From: Clostridiales bacterium
GTDB taxonomy: Bacteria > Bacillota > Clostridia > Saccharofermentanales > Saccharofermentanaceae
Direction of reading: 5' to 3'
Length of the DNA stretch: 64,000 bases
NCBI GenBank assembly: GCA_017527865.1
Contig: JAFXPN010000028.1
Span: 31,823-95,822 of the forward strand
In this document: one piece after another, positions 55,247-63,571 of the stretch
Layout: every line of letters starts with the position of its first letter
Position numbering within the stretch: the first letter of the stretch is position 1
Program-made: the position numbers and the translations under genes
Notes under the pieces: model-generated
Databases searched by the model: none
What the model saw: only the letters and a program-made list of their open reading frames with translations
What the model was told of the DNA's origin: nothing

Positions 55247-56443
55247 TCAAAGCCTTGAAGCGATTGCTTTAAGGAAATCCTCGGTATTTACTACGTTCTT
55301 ATCGGGCACATCGATGAGATTCTTAAGATCTCCCGTGATCGTGCCGGACTCGATGGTCTCGATTGAAGCCTTCTCAAGTCTGTCGGCAAAATCAGCCAGA
55401 TCGGGAAGTTCATCGAGTTCGGCTCTCTTCCTTAATGCTCCCGTCCATGCGAAAAGCGTAGCCATGGGATTTGTGGATGTAGCCTCACCCTTAAGATACT
55501 TATAGTAATGTCTCGTTACGGTACCGTGTGCAGCTTCGTATTCATATACACCGTCAGGCGATACGAGGACAGAAGTCATCATGGCAAGTGAACCGCAGGC
55601 TGAAGCCAGCATATCTGACATAACGTCACCGTCATAGTTCTTGCAGGCCCATACGATGCCGCCTTCGGAACGCATGATCCTGGCGACCGCGTCATCGATA
55701 AGCGTATAGAAATACTCTATGCCGAGTTCTTCGAACTTCGCTTTGAATTCATTCTCATAGATCTCGGCAAAGATATCCTTGAATCTGTGATCATATGTCT
55801 TGGAGATCGTATCCTTTGTGGCAAACCACAGACTCTGCTTAACATCTATCGCATACATAAAGCATGAACGCGCAAAAGCAGCTATGGAACGGTCTGTATT
55901 GTGAATGCCCTGAATTACTCCGGGACCTTCAAACTCGAATATGGTCTGTGTCTCCTGCCTTCCGTCAGGGTAAGTAACAAGAAGTTCAGCCTTAGCAGGT
56001 CCGTCGACCCTGATCTCAGAATTCCTGTATACATCACCGTAAGCATGTCTTGCGATAGTGATCGGCTTCTTCCAGCAGGATACAAACGGATGAATGCCCT
56101 TTACGAGTATAGGAGATCTGAACACCGTACCGTCGAGCATTGCTCTTATCGTGCCGTTCGGGCTCTTCCACATCTTATGAAGATTATATTCTTCCATTCT
56201 CTGGGCATTGGGGGTTATCGTAGCGCATTTGACCGCAACTCCCAATTCCTTCGTCCGGTTGGCCGAATCAATCGTAACCTGATCTCCGGTCTTATCGCGG
56301 TTAACGAGGCCGAGATCGTAATACTCGGTCTTAAGGTCTACAAAAGGCGTAATAACGATGTCCTTTATAAGCTTCCAAACTATCCTTGTCATCTCATCGC
56401 CGTCCATTTCAACAAGCGGCGTCTTCATAGCAATCTTTGACAT
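55247..56443 (-). CDS. icd: Isocitrate dehydrogenase (NADP), type II homodimeric form
   Basis: Oxidative decarboxylation of isocitrate to 2-oxoglutarate. The 398-residue sequence matches the eukaryotic-like type II subfamily (KTPLVEMDGDEMTRIVWK-type start), not the E. coli type. Isocitrate-binding SPNGTIRAMLDGTVFR and a later YEAAHGTVTRHY segment are present. It would supply 2-oxoglutarate for glutamate synthesis in a fermentative cell. A 24-base gap follows to the SEC-C gene. Confidence 0.93.
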   Translation of the reverse strand: MSKIAMKTPLVEMDGDEMTRIVWKLIKDIVITPFVDLKTEYYDLGLVNRDKTGDQVTIDSANRTKELGVAVKCATITPNAQRMEEYNLHKMWKSPNGTIRAMLDGTVFRSPILVKGIHPFVSCWKKPITIARHAYGDVYRNSEIRVDGPAKAELLVTYPDGRQETQTIFEFEGPGVIQGIHNTDRSIAAFARSCFMYAIDVKQSLWFATKDTISKTYDHRFKDIFAEIYENEFKAKFEELGIEYFYTLIDDAVARIMRSEGGIVWACKNYDGDVMSDMLASACGSLAMMTSVLVSPDGVYEYEAAHGTVTRHYYKYLKGEATSTNPMATLFAWTGALRKRAELDELPDLADFADRLEKASIETIESGTITGDLKNLIDVPDKNVVNTEDFLKAIASRL

Positions 56444-56487
56444 AAAGATCTCCTGTTCCTTTTAATAACTGCAATATTTTAAGGCAA

Positions 56488-57483
56488 TTACCTGCCTGAT
56501 GCAAGGACTATAAGGGATTCGAGGCTTGCCCTCTCGTCTGCCCTGCCGTGTTTTATGTCGTAATCGTTCCTGTAACACATGTCATATAATCTCAGAAGCT
56601 TTTCCATGCTGAAATTGCGGGATTGTTCGGACAGTTTGCGGGCGGGATAATCGCGCTTGCCCATCTTCTTCATGATATCCTGCTTATTGCGAAGTTCCTT
56701 GGCGCAGATGAGTTCCCTGAAATGCCTGGCTACCATAAACCTGATATATTGCAGGGGCTGCTTCTGTTTTAAAAGATTATCAAGCAGCAAAAGCGCCGAA
56801 GCGGCATCTCCGGTGCCTATCGCGTCCATGATCTTAAAGATATCTGCCTGGATATCCGGTTCACAGAGCTCGTCGACAACATTCATGTCAACATCGGTTA
56901 AATTTTCCGCAGAACAGTAAAGAGCGATCCTCTTAACTGCATTATCGATCATTCTCATCGATGAATCGTATCTGCTGATCAGGCTTTCACATGCATCCGG
57001 ACGGATCGTAATATTCCTTTTCGAGAAAGAAGTTGAGATAAATCTTTGAAGCTTGCCTTCCTCCAGATGTTTGACTTCGCAGACGGTGCCGTATTTGACG
57101 AAAGCATCGTAGAGCTTCTTCTTACGCTTATCAAATTTATCAGTAACAAAGATCAGGACCGCGCCCTGAGGGATATTTGCGAGGATATCCGGCATCTTAT
57201 CGGCAGCTGCCTTGTCAAAATCGAAGTTTACGGCCTGGACTACCCTCTTGGAAGATGCCCATGCCGGAAGTTCGAGATTCTCAAGGAGTATATCTGTCAC
57301 GACCGAACGGCCGCCGAAGTCGAGCTTGACATGATCCATCTTCTCGAACCCGGGCGCAATGTATTTGTGCAGGATAGATAATACAGCCATATCGATAAAA
57401 TAGTCTTCTTCACCGTACAGAAGAAAAAGGCTGTCTTCTTCAAGCTTTATCCTTTTATTGAGCTCATCGGTCTGGACGATCAT
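56488..57483 (-). CDS. holA: DNA polymerase III delta subunit
   Basis: Clamp-loader subunit that opens the sliding clamp. The 331 residues include the AAA+-like first domain (FLLYGEEDYFIDMAV, VLIFVTDKFDKRKKKLY) and the C-terminal collar domain with LLKQKQPLQYIRFMVARHFREL-like helices (LLDNLLKQKQPLQYI). Sequence identity in this family is low, but segment order and length fit. It begins six bases after the NUDIX stop. Confidence 0.9.
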   Translation of the reverse strand: MIVQTDELNKRIKLEEDSLFLLYGEEDYFIDMAVLSILHKYIAPGFEKMDHVKLDFGGRSVVTDILLENLELPAWASSKRVVQAVNFDFDKAAADKMPDILANIPQGAVLIFVTDKFDKRKKKLYDAFVKYGTVCEVKHLEEGKLQRFISTSFSKRNITIRPDACESLISRYDSSMRMIDNAVKRIALYCSAENLTDVDMNVVDELCEPDIQADIFKIMDAIGTGDAASALLLLDNLLKQKQPLQYIRFMVARHFRELICAKELRNKQDIMKKMGKRDYPARKLSEQSRNFSMEKLLRLYDMCYRNDYDIKHGRADERASLESLIVLASGR

Positions 57484-57488
57484 GTCTG

Positions 57489-58076
57489 TTATCCCCTGTC
57501 AGACCCGTTCCCGTTTGCCCAGCACCAGCAGTATGCCTGCGTCCTTGCGGCAAAGTGTTCATCGGTCTTGAGGAGCTTTTGCATCTCCTCTTTTGTGATC
57601 CACATGGCTTCGATCTCTTCTTCAGCTGAAGTAGAAGGAGCAAATTCACCGTCAGCCGTGCCTATAACTACTATAGAGCGCTCGTTCATTATCCCTACTG
57701 CACTGTAGGACATAGGCCAGACATCTTCAATGCTCTTAAGTGACAGTCCCGTCTCCTCCCATAGTTCGCGGGCTGCAGCGGTCTTATAGTCCTCACCGGG
57801 ATCGATAAGTCCCGCCGGAAAATTATAGGCATAGTCGCCTACCGCCATCCTGAACTCCTTGTTTATCAGGATCTTCTGACCGGTCGTATCATGCATTATG
57901 AGGACTACCGCTTCGGCATTGTTATTCTTAAGATCTTCATAAGTTTTAAGATCGTTTCTCCGGCTTATCATCTCATAATCCTTGATGCTGCCGTCTGAAG
58001 TCTTGTACTTAACGTTATACCGGGTGATGAATCTGCTCCCGAATATCTTCTCTATGCTTTTAAACTCCATACTCAC
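57489..58076 (-). CDS. NUDIX hydrolase, ADP-ribose pyrophosphatase-like
   Basis: A 195-residue NUDIX protein with a complete box: Gly-x5-Glu-x7-Arg-Glu-x-x-Glu-Glu-x-Gly, seen as GLIDPGEDYKTAAARELWEE followed by TGL. The preceding FRMAVGDYAYNFPAGLID resembles ADP-ribose pyrophosphatases. Exact substrate unknown. It overlaps the flavin reductase stop by four bases. Confidence 0.82.
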   Translation of the reverse strand: MSMEFKSIEKIFGSRFITRYNVKYKTSDGSIKDYEMISRRNDLKTYEDLKNNNAEAVVLIMHDTTGQKILINKEFRMAVGDYAYNFPAGLIDPGEDYKTAAARELWEETGLSLKSIEDVWPMSYSAVGIMNERSIVVIGTADGEFAPSTSAEEEIEAMWITKEEMQKLLKTDEHFAARTQAYCWCWANGNGSDRG

Positions 58077-58690
58077 TTTCCCATCCTTTTCCTCATCACT
58101 TCTTCGCTGGCTACGGAATAACCGAAGAATCCCAATTTCTGACCCAGAAGAAAATACTCCCCGTGGTTATAAGCAACGAGATTGGCCTTGTCAAGGCAAA
58201 GTCTGCCGTTATCGTCCAGAAGATAGGAATCGGCGGTTACGGCTGTGATATCTGCGATAAACATATCATGGGAGCCCAGAGCGGTCACATCCCTTACTTT
58301 GCAGGATATCGATACCGGAGCTTCTTTTATTGCATAAGCATATTGAAGATCACGGGCTTTCACCGCGGTAAGGCCGCAGGCTTCGAATTTATCGATGTCG
58401 GCACCGCTCTTAACGCCGCACAGATCGCAAGGTTTGCAAAGAGACTTGCTGACCAGATTCACGACAAATTCACCCGTATCCATGATGAGCTTGTAAGAAT
58501 GCCTTGATCTTCTGATCGAGACCGATAACATAGGCGGTTCGGAATTAATAGTCCCCGTCCACGCTACGGTGATTATATTCGGTCTTTGCTCAGGGGATTC
58601 GGGATCCTTACCGGCACAGGATACCATTACGACCGGAACGGGATTCAATATAGTTGATATCCCTATATCTGTTTTATCATGTTTTGCCAT
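58073..58690 (-). CDS. Flavin reductase-like FMN-binding protein
   Basis: A 205-residue split-barrel flavoprotein (flavin_reductase-like domain). Typical segments are NIITVAWTGTINSEPPMLSVSIR, read as NIITVAWTGT and PPMLSVSIR, then GEFVVNLVS, and CDLCGVKSGADIDKF. Members reduce or bind FMN with NAD(P)H; the physiological partner is unknown. The ATG at 58690 was chosen over a longer frame because AAAGGAG precedes it. Confidence 0.78.
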   Translation of the reverse strand: MAKHDKTDIGISTILNPVPVVMVSCAGKDPESPEQRPNIITVAWTGTINSEPPMLSVSIRRSRHSYKLIMDTGEFVVNLVSKSLCKPCDLCGVKSGADIDKFEACGLTAVKARDLQYAYAIKEAPVSISCKVRDVTALGSHDMFIADITAVTADSYLLDDNGRLCLDKANLVAYNHGEYFLLGQKLGFFGYSVASEEVMRKRMGK

Positions 58691-58710
58691 ATATCTGACT
58701 CCTTTATAAA

Positions 58711-59715
58711 TCACACCAGCGGCATTGCCGCGAACAGTTCATGCGTCAGCAGAAAGTCCTTGAATTCAACACCGTCTTTAAAACCTACAAGTTTGCCGTC
58801 CTTACCTATAACACGATGACATGGAACTATTATCGGAACTGGATTCTGGGAACAGGCATGACCTACTGCGCGGGTAAGCTTATGAGCTTCATTAAGATCT
58901 CCGCCGGTAAGTTCCAGCGCTACATCCTCATAACTTTTTGTATAGCCGTAAGGTATCTTCTTTATCTCATTCCATACCGCAATGGAGAACTCGGAAGTCT
59001 CGTGAGTCTTAACGATAATATCGAATGAAGTCCGCTTCTTGGCAAGGTATTCTTTGATCTGCACGACAGCCCTCATCACTTCAGCGGGAAGATCCGTGGC
59101 TTCGTACATCTCATAACACCTGTCTCCCCTTGATCTTAACTTTCCGTCACTGATAAGTCCGCTGTGATCGGCGCAGGCCCTTATATAATCATCCTGAGGC
59201 GTGGAATCAAATCTTAAGAATGAAACACCGTCCACATAATCCACACCGCCGGACACGGCAATAACTCCCCTTTGGAAAGGTATGAATCCGACATTATAAT
59301 TCCTGTACATCGGAACAGTAATATAAAACAGCCCGGCATCAACAAAAAAACCGTCCTCGAGGAGCTCATCATGAAGAACCGCTTCCTGAAGGAACCCGTT
59401 TTCCTTAAGAACGGTCTCGGCCTCGTTATCATTAACAGGTATCACTGAGCTTACCTTGTGCATCTTCTTTTCGAAAAAGAGATATTTAAGCAGGCTGTCA
59501 ACAAAGGAATCTCCCCCGTACGAAATGAACTTCACGACGACCGAGTATTCACTCTTATAAGTGCATTTTACAAGGGCCTTCATGTCTTGGTCCGAGTAAA
59601 AAACGCCGTCTCTTATCATATCCCGCGCGGACTCAACGGTATCTTTCCCAAGGAGGCTCCTTACTGCTGAAGCATCCTGTATGCGGACTTTCCTGATCAC
59701 GGAATTATCTGTCAT
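58711..59715 (-). CDS. GNAT-like domain fused to O6-alkylguanine-DNA methyltransferase
   Basis: A 334-residue two-part protein. The C-terminal part is an Ogt/MGMT suicide repair protein with the acceptor Cys299 in VPCHRVIGKDGK, a helix-turn-helix region (IPYGYTKSYEDVA) and NPVPIIVPCHR. Residues 1 to about 130 look like an acetyltransferase (VIPVNDNEAETVLKENGF). The start at 59715 has GAGGTG upstream. It could repair alkylated DNA while sensing or modifying something else; that is inference. It overlaps the lipoprotein stop by 11 bases. Confidence 0.8.
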   Translation of the reverse strand: MTDNSVIRKVRIQDASAVRSLLGKDTVESARDMIRDGVFYSDQDMKALVKCTYKSEYSVVVKFISYGGDSFVDSLLKYLFFEKKMHKVSSVIPVNDNEAETVLKENGFLQEAVLHDELLEDGFFVDAGLFYITVPMYRNYNVGFIPFQRGVIAVSGGVDYVDGVSFLRFDSTPQDDYIRACADHSGLISDGKLRSRGDRCYEMYEATDLPAEVMRAVVQIKEYLAKKRTSFDIIVKTHETSEFSIAVWNEIKKIPYGYTKSYEDVALELTGGDLNEAHKLTRAVGHACSQNPVPIIVPCHRVIGKDGKLVGFKDGVEFKDFLLTHELFAAMPLV

Positions 59716-60883
59716 AAGACACCTCGTAAACGGCATTTCCCATATACTGCTCATACAGCATGGCCTGAACGCCCCACTGTCCGTCGGAACTCATCTCATC
59801 CCATACCTCAGGGTATGAGGTTGCCGGGAAGAAGCCTCTCAGAGGCTCCAGTCTCCTTATAAGAAGCTGCGCATCTTCATCGAAGCAGATAAACGAGGCA
59901 AATGATGCTGCAAAATCAGGATCATCCGAATCATTTGAAAGACATATGGGAAAGACTTCAGCGTTTACGTTATCGGTCGGAAGCATAGTAAAGTACAGAC
60001 CGTCAGGATAATACAGATCCCATGTGTTAAATTCGCCGGAACGCATGAGCCACATTCCGCAAGTGCGCGATAATCTTGGATCAGCGCCGTATGTATCCGA
60101 ATTGGAAGTAAGTCCTCTGTCTGTAAGATCCTGAACATATTCTTCGCCGAGGAACGGCTCAAGAACGGAAGCATTAAAGAACCTGGTTATGTAAGATCCG
60201 TCATCGCCGTAAGAAGGAATATCGCCCAGGAAGGATATGAGATCCTCTTTACTGATGTTATATTCAGGAACTCCGGATTCCGGCAGATACTCCCTGTTCC
60301 CGGCCAGAAGATAAACGGATGTATAGAACGGAAGGCCGTAATGATCCCCGTCCCTTCTCAAAGACTCTGCAGCATTGATGTAAACGGAATTGACGGAAAC
60401 GGGATCATCATAGATATACTGATCGACAGAAGCGATCATATCATCTGTTATAAGACTGTCGATATCGGAAGCCAGAAATATATCGGGACTGATACCTTCA
60501 TCGGCAAGCATCTGCAGATTCTCAGCCGTAAGGCCGTAACTGTCACATGTTACGGTATTGACGATCCAGGATGTGTTAATGGCATTCAGATATTCGATGC
60601 TGATATCGGCTCCTGACATCTGCTCGGGAAACAGATCATTATTCTTGGCATAATACAGTTTCATAAGAAGACTTACAGTCTCATCCGACAACGGAAGCGC
60701 TGCCGTTAATTCGTGAAGAGCGTTCGTATTAGATACAGGATCCTCGCAGGACGACTCGGCAGCATCCTCCCTCTGATCGAAAACGAGATCCGGAAATCTT
60801 TCTTCTTCGACCGAACACCCGGCCTGGATCAGACAGGTCATGACAAAAAGCATCGAAAATACAGCCGATATAGTCTTCCTCAT
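59705..60883 (-). CDS. Solute-binding-like lipoprotein (family 1 type), orphan
   Basis: A 392-residue secreted protein. The first 22 residues are a signal peptide and Cys23 (IQAGC) could be lipidated, although the residue at -3 is Gln rather than Leu. The body has a periplasmic binding protein look (GLPFYTSVYLLAGNREYLPESG in parts, then a C-terminal lobe with PLRGFFPATSYPEVW). No ABC permease or ATPase gene is nearby. There is no ribosome site; a TATAAT lies eight bases before the ATG. Confidence 0.7.
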   Translation of the reverse strand: MRKTISAVFSMLFVMTCLIQAGCSVEEERFPDLVFDQREDAAESSCEDPVSNTNALHELTAALPLSDETVSLLMKLYYAKNNDLFPEQMSGADISIEYLNAINTSWIVNTVTCDSYGLTAENLQMLADEGISPDIFLASDIDSLITDDMIASVDQYIYDDPVSVNSVYINAAESLRRDGDHYGLPFYTSVYLLAGNREYLPESGVPEYNISKEDLISFLGDIPSYGDDGSYITRFFNASVLEPFLGEEYVQDLTDRGLTSNSDTYGADPRLSRTCGMWLMRSGEFNTWDLYYPDGLYFTMLPTDNVNAEVFPICLSNDSDDPDFAASFASFICFDEDAQLLIRRLEPLRGFFPATSYPEVWDEMSSDGQWGVQAMLYEQYMGNAVYEVSYDR

Positions 60884-60890
60884 AAGATTA

Positions 60891-60896
60891 ATTATA
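60891..60896 (-). promoter_or_regulatory. Possible -10 element for a leaderless lipoprotein mRNA
   Basis: TATAAT ends seven bases before the lipoprotein ATG on the minus strand and no Shine-Dalgarno site is present. The -35 region is weak. Confidence 0.3.
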
Positions 60897-60952
60897 CACT
60901 AACGGATTCAAATCAAATCTTCTGAGCGTAAAACAATAAAGATATCGGCATA

Positions 60953-60981
60953 TTGATTTTACAGCCGATTTAATGTAATAT
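60953..60981 (+). promoter_or_regulatory. Promoter of tRNA-Leu (CAG)
   Basis: TTGATT, a 17-base spacer and TAATAT lie 10 bases upstream of the mature tRNA 5' end. Confidence 0.65.
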
Positions 60982-60991
60982 TCTAAAGCTC

Positions 60992-61078
60992 GCGGATGTG
61001 GTGGAATTGGCAGACGCGCTAGCTTCAGGTGCTAGTGGTAGCAATACCGTGCGGGTTCAAGTCCCGCCATCCGCACCA
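60992..61078 (+). tRNA. tRNA-Leu (anticodon CAG)
   Basis: A class II tRNA of 87 bases with encoded CCA. Acceptor GCGGATG/CATCCGC, anticodon stem CTAGC/GCTAG with loop TTCAGGT, long variable arm, T-arm GCGGG-TTCAAGT-CCCGC. It reads CUG codons. Confidence 0.96.
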
Positions 61079-61085
61079 AACTCAA

Positions 61086-61152
61086 ACACCTGCTCTTGGC
61101 CGCGGACAGTGCGCTCGTCGTTTCACTCCTCCGCAACTTGCAGAGCAGGTGT
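61086..61152 (+). terminator. Terminator after tRNA-Leu with an unusually long loop
   Basis: An 11-base-pair stem (ACACCTGCTCT / AGAGCAGGTGT) encloses 45 bases and is followed by TTTCGTTT. The loop can form an inner helix (GCGGA 61102-61106 with TCCGC 61130-61134). It is larger than a normal intrinsic terminator. Confidence 0.6.
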
Positions 61153-61220
61153 TTTCGTTTGTCTAACGCAACTGGCAGAACAAGGGGTTCTTTGTTGTAA
61201 GCCTCCTCAACAATATTTGA

Positions 61221-61249
61221 TTGACGGCTAAGCTTTTCAAGAGTATTAT
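61221..61249 (+). promoter_or_regulatory. Promoter of argG
   Basis: TTGACG and TATTAT with an exact 17-base spacer lie about 70 bases before the argG ATG. The predicted start point is close to 61256, immediately before the ArgR-like operator. Confidence 0.7.
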
Positions 61250-61258
61250 GATACAGGT

Positions 61259-61287
61259 TTATGCAAAATAGTGCATAATTATTCATA
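61259..61287 (+). promoter_or_regulatory. ArgR operator (ARG boxes) downstream of the argG promoter
   Basis: Bases 61270-61287 match the ARG box consensus (WNTGNATWWWWATNCANW) at every position. An overlapping site, TTATGCA (61259-61265) with TGCATAA (61272-61278), gives a second partial box. Placed over the likely transcription start, these would let arginine-bound ArgR repress argG. No argR gene is in the window. Confidence 0.7.
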
Positions 61288-61317
61288 TAATTGCATTTTA
61301 ATTAACGGAGGTGCCTT

Positions 61318-62532
61318 ATGGCTAAAGAAAAATTCCTACTTGCATATTCAGGCGGACTTGATACTTCCATCATCATCCCCTGGCTTCTCGAGAACTACGA
61401 CTGCGAAGTAATCGCAATGGCCGGCGAAGTCGGTATCGGAGTTGACGAGGAGTTCCTTAAGGAGAAGGCTCTTAAGTGCGGAGCTTCCAAGTGCTACGTT
61501 GAGGATATCGCTGAAGAGTTTATTACAGACTTTATCTACCCTACTCTTAAGGCTAATGCCGTTTACGAGGGCAAGTATCTGCTCGGTACTTCCTTTGCAA
61601 GACCCGTTATCGCCAAGAAGATGGTCGAGATCGCACGTAAGGAAGGCTGCACGACTATCGTTCACGGAGCTACCGGCAAGGGCAACGATCAGGTAAGATT
61701 CGAGCTTACCATCAAGGCGCTCGCTCCCGAGATGAAGATACTCGCTCCCTGGAGAGTATGGGACATCAAGTCCAGATCCGAAGAGGTTGATTATGCTGAG
61801 GCTAGAGGCATCCCGGTACCTGTTACCAAGGAGAACAACTACAGTAAGGACGAGAACCTCTGGCATCTGTCTCACGAGGGTATGGATCTTGAGGATCCCT
61901 GGAACGAGCCTGATCTTGATAAGATCCTTGAGCTTATGGTTTCCCCCGAGAAGGCACCTGATACTCCTACATATGTAACATTCAAGTTCGAGAACGGCAT
62001 CCCCGTTGAAGTTGACGGACAGAAGCTTTCCCCTGTCGAGATGCTCAAGTACTGCAATAAGGTCGCAGGCGCAAACGGCGTAGGCATCGCAGACCTGGTC
62101 GAGAACAGGCTTGTCGGCATGAAGAACCGCGGCGTTTATGAGACACCCGGCGGAACTCTCATGTATGCAGCTCACAGAGAGCTTGAGCTCCTCACACTCG
62201 AGAGAGATACACTTCACTATAAGGATCTCGTAGCTCAGAGGTTCGCAGAGCTGGTTTACTACGGACAGTGGTTCCACCCTCTTCGTGAGGCTCTCTCAGC
62301 ATTCGTTGATGAGACACAGAAGGTTGTTACAGGCGAAGTCAGGATGAAGCTCTACAAGGGCAACTGCACACCTGCAGGCGCTAAGTCACCCTTCTCTCTC
62401 TACGATGAAGAGATTGCAACGTTCGAGGCTGAGGAAGTTTACAATCAGGCTGATGCAGGCGGATTCATCAACTGCTTCGGTCTTCCCATGAAAGTCGTTG
62501 CCAACATGAAGAAGAAGAACGGTCTTCTCTGA
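61318..62532 (+). CDS. argG: Argininosuccinate synthase
   Basis: Joins citrulline and aspartate with ATP to make argininosuccinate. The 404 residues start with the N-type ATP loop [10 protein letters not shown] and continue with [14 protein letters not shown] and the late [16 protein letters not shown] region. CGGAGGTG precedes the ATG. Codon use is strongly biased toward C-ending codons, suggesting high expression. Two GNAT genes and argH follow in the same direction. Confidence 0.97.
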   Translation: MAKEKFLLAYSGGLDTSIIIPWLLENYDCEVIAMAGEVGIGVDEEFLKEKALKCGASKCYVEDIAEEFITDFIYPTLKANAVYEGKYLLGTSFARPVIAKKMVEIARKEGCTTIVHGATGKGNDQVRFELTIKALAPEMKILAPWRVWDIKSRSEEVDYAEARGIPVPVTKENNYSKDENLWHLSHEGMDLEDPWNEPDLDKILELMVSPEKAPDTPTYVTFKFENGIPVEVDGQKLSPVEMLKYCNKVAGANGVGIADLVENRLVGMKNRGVYETPGGTLMYAAHRELELLTLERDTLHYKDLVAQRFAELVYYGQWFHPLREALSAFVDETQKVVTGEVRMKLYKGNCTPAGAKSPFSLYDEEIATFEAEEVYNQADAGGFINCFGLPMKVVANMKKKNGLL

Positions 62533-62554
62533 TAACGATCATCAAGCAACTTTT

Positions 62555-62591
62555 GCGGCTGCCTCATGATTGAGACAGCCGCTTCTGTTTT
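62555..62591 (+). terminator. Terminator or attenuating hairpin after argG
   Basis: GCGGCTG (62555-62561) pairs with CAGCCGC (62576-62582) and CTCA with TGAG inside, one mismatch between; TTCTGTTTT follows. It could end or reduce transcription before the GNAT and argH genes. Confidence 0.7.
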
Positions 62592-62603
62592 AAGGAGAAC
62601 TGC

Positions 62604-63107
62604 ATGAATATACGGCCTTTTAAAGAATGTGATGCAGATACGATCATTTCCTGGATAAAGAGCGAGAGGATATTCCGTTTCTGGTGTGCTGACCGTTTTG
62701 AATCATATCCCATTACGGGGAATGACCTTATCGCTCATTACGAAGATTCTATAAAGACAGATGATACATTCCACTTCGTCGCATACGATGATTCCGGTCT
62801 TATCGGTTATTTCATAATACGATATCCTGAAAAAAGCGACAGACACACATTAAGATTGGGGTTTGTCATTGTAGATGATAACCGCCGCGGTCAGGGTCTC
62901 GGGAAAGAAATGATTAAGACAGCTTTGGATTATGCCGTTTCCTTTATGGGAGCTTCGAAGGTTACCATAGGTGTATTCGACAACAATCCTTCTGCCCTCT
63001 ACTGCTATCTTAATTCCGGTTTCAAAGATACAGGCATAACCGAAAACTATTCATGCTTAGGCGAAGACTGGACCTGCAAGGAACTCGAGTATATTCCGGA
63101 GGATTGA
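62604..63107 (+). CDS. GNAT family N-acetyltransferase
   Basis: A 167-residue acetyltransferase with the acetyl-CoA loop (RGQGLGKEM) and a C-terminal NPSALYCYLNSGF motif as in RimJ/RimI-like proteins. The acceptor is unknown. AAGGAG precedes the ATG. It sits between argG and argH; whether it acts in arginine metabolism (for example as an N-acetylglutamate synthase substitute) cannot be read from sequence. Confidence 0.82.
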   Translation: MNIRPFKECDADTIISWIKSERIFRFWCADRFESYPITGNDLIAHYEDSIKTDDTFHFVAYDDSGLIGYFIIRYPEKSDRHTLRLGFVIVDDNRRGQGLGKEMIKTALDYAVSFMGASKVTIGVFDNNPSALYCYLNSGFKDTGITENYSCLGEDWTCKELEYIPED

Positions 63108-63110
63108 CCG

Positions 63111-63566
63111 ATGATCGAATACAGACTGATGACAATTGACGATTATAAGCAGTGCTATGATCTTTGGATACTGTGCGGCAACGGTCTTAACGATAAAGAT
63201 GACTCTGTTGAAGGCATAGACAAATACCTTAAAAGGAACCCCACAACCAGCTTTGTTGCAACTTGTGAGGGCAAGGTCGTAGGGTGTATATTATGTGGGC
63301 ACGACGGCAGACGCGGTATCATCCAGCACGCCTGTGTCTCACCGGACAACAGACGGATGAAGATCGGCAACAGGCTTGTCGAACTGGCATTAGAAGCGCT
63401 TAAGGATGAGGGCATCAATAAAGTGCTTCTTGTTGCTTTCAAGAAGAATGAAGGCGGGAATGCTTTCTGGGAGTCACAGGGCTTTACGCTCCGTGAAGAT
63501 CTGAACTACAGAAACAAAGCGCTGGCCGAGATGGTCAGGATCGATCCCGACTATGTTAAGGAGTAA
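63111..63566 (+). CDS. GNAT family N-acetyltransferase
   Basis: A 151-residue acetyltransferase. The CoA region reads RRMKIGNRLVELAL, less canonical than its neighbour, and the C-terminal part has NEGGNAFWESQGF. It begins three bases after the previous GNAT and ends five bases before argH, so the three are probably one transcript. It is distinct in sequence from its neighbour, not a recent duplicate. Substrate unknown. Confidence 0.8.
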   Translation: MIEYRLMTIDDYKQCYDLWILCGNGLNDKDDSVEGIDKYLKRNPTTSFVATCEGKVVGCILCGHDGRRGIIQHACVSPDNRRMKIGNRLVELALEALKDEGINKVLLVAFKKNEGGNAFWESQGFTLREDLNYRNKALAEMVRIDPDYVKE

Positions 63567-63571
63567 TTGAT

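Noticed and set aside
60998..61286. Open frames on both strands overlapping tRNA-Leu (77 and 84 codons)
   Set aside because: They translate the tRNA and its terminator (the familiar VRMAGLEPAR-type artefact) and have no ribosome sites.
61348..62277. 309-codon frame antisense to argG
   Set aside because: It is a shadow of argG's biased codon use; there is no ribosome site and no recognisable protein motif.
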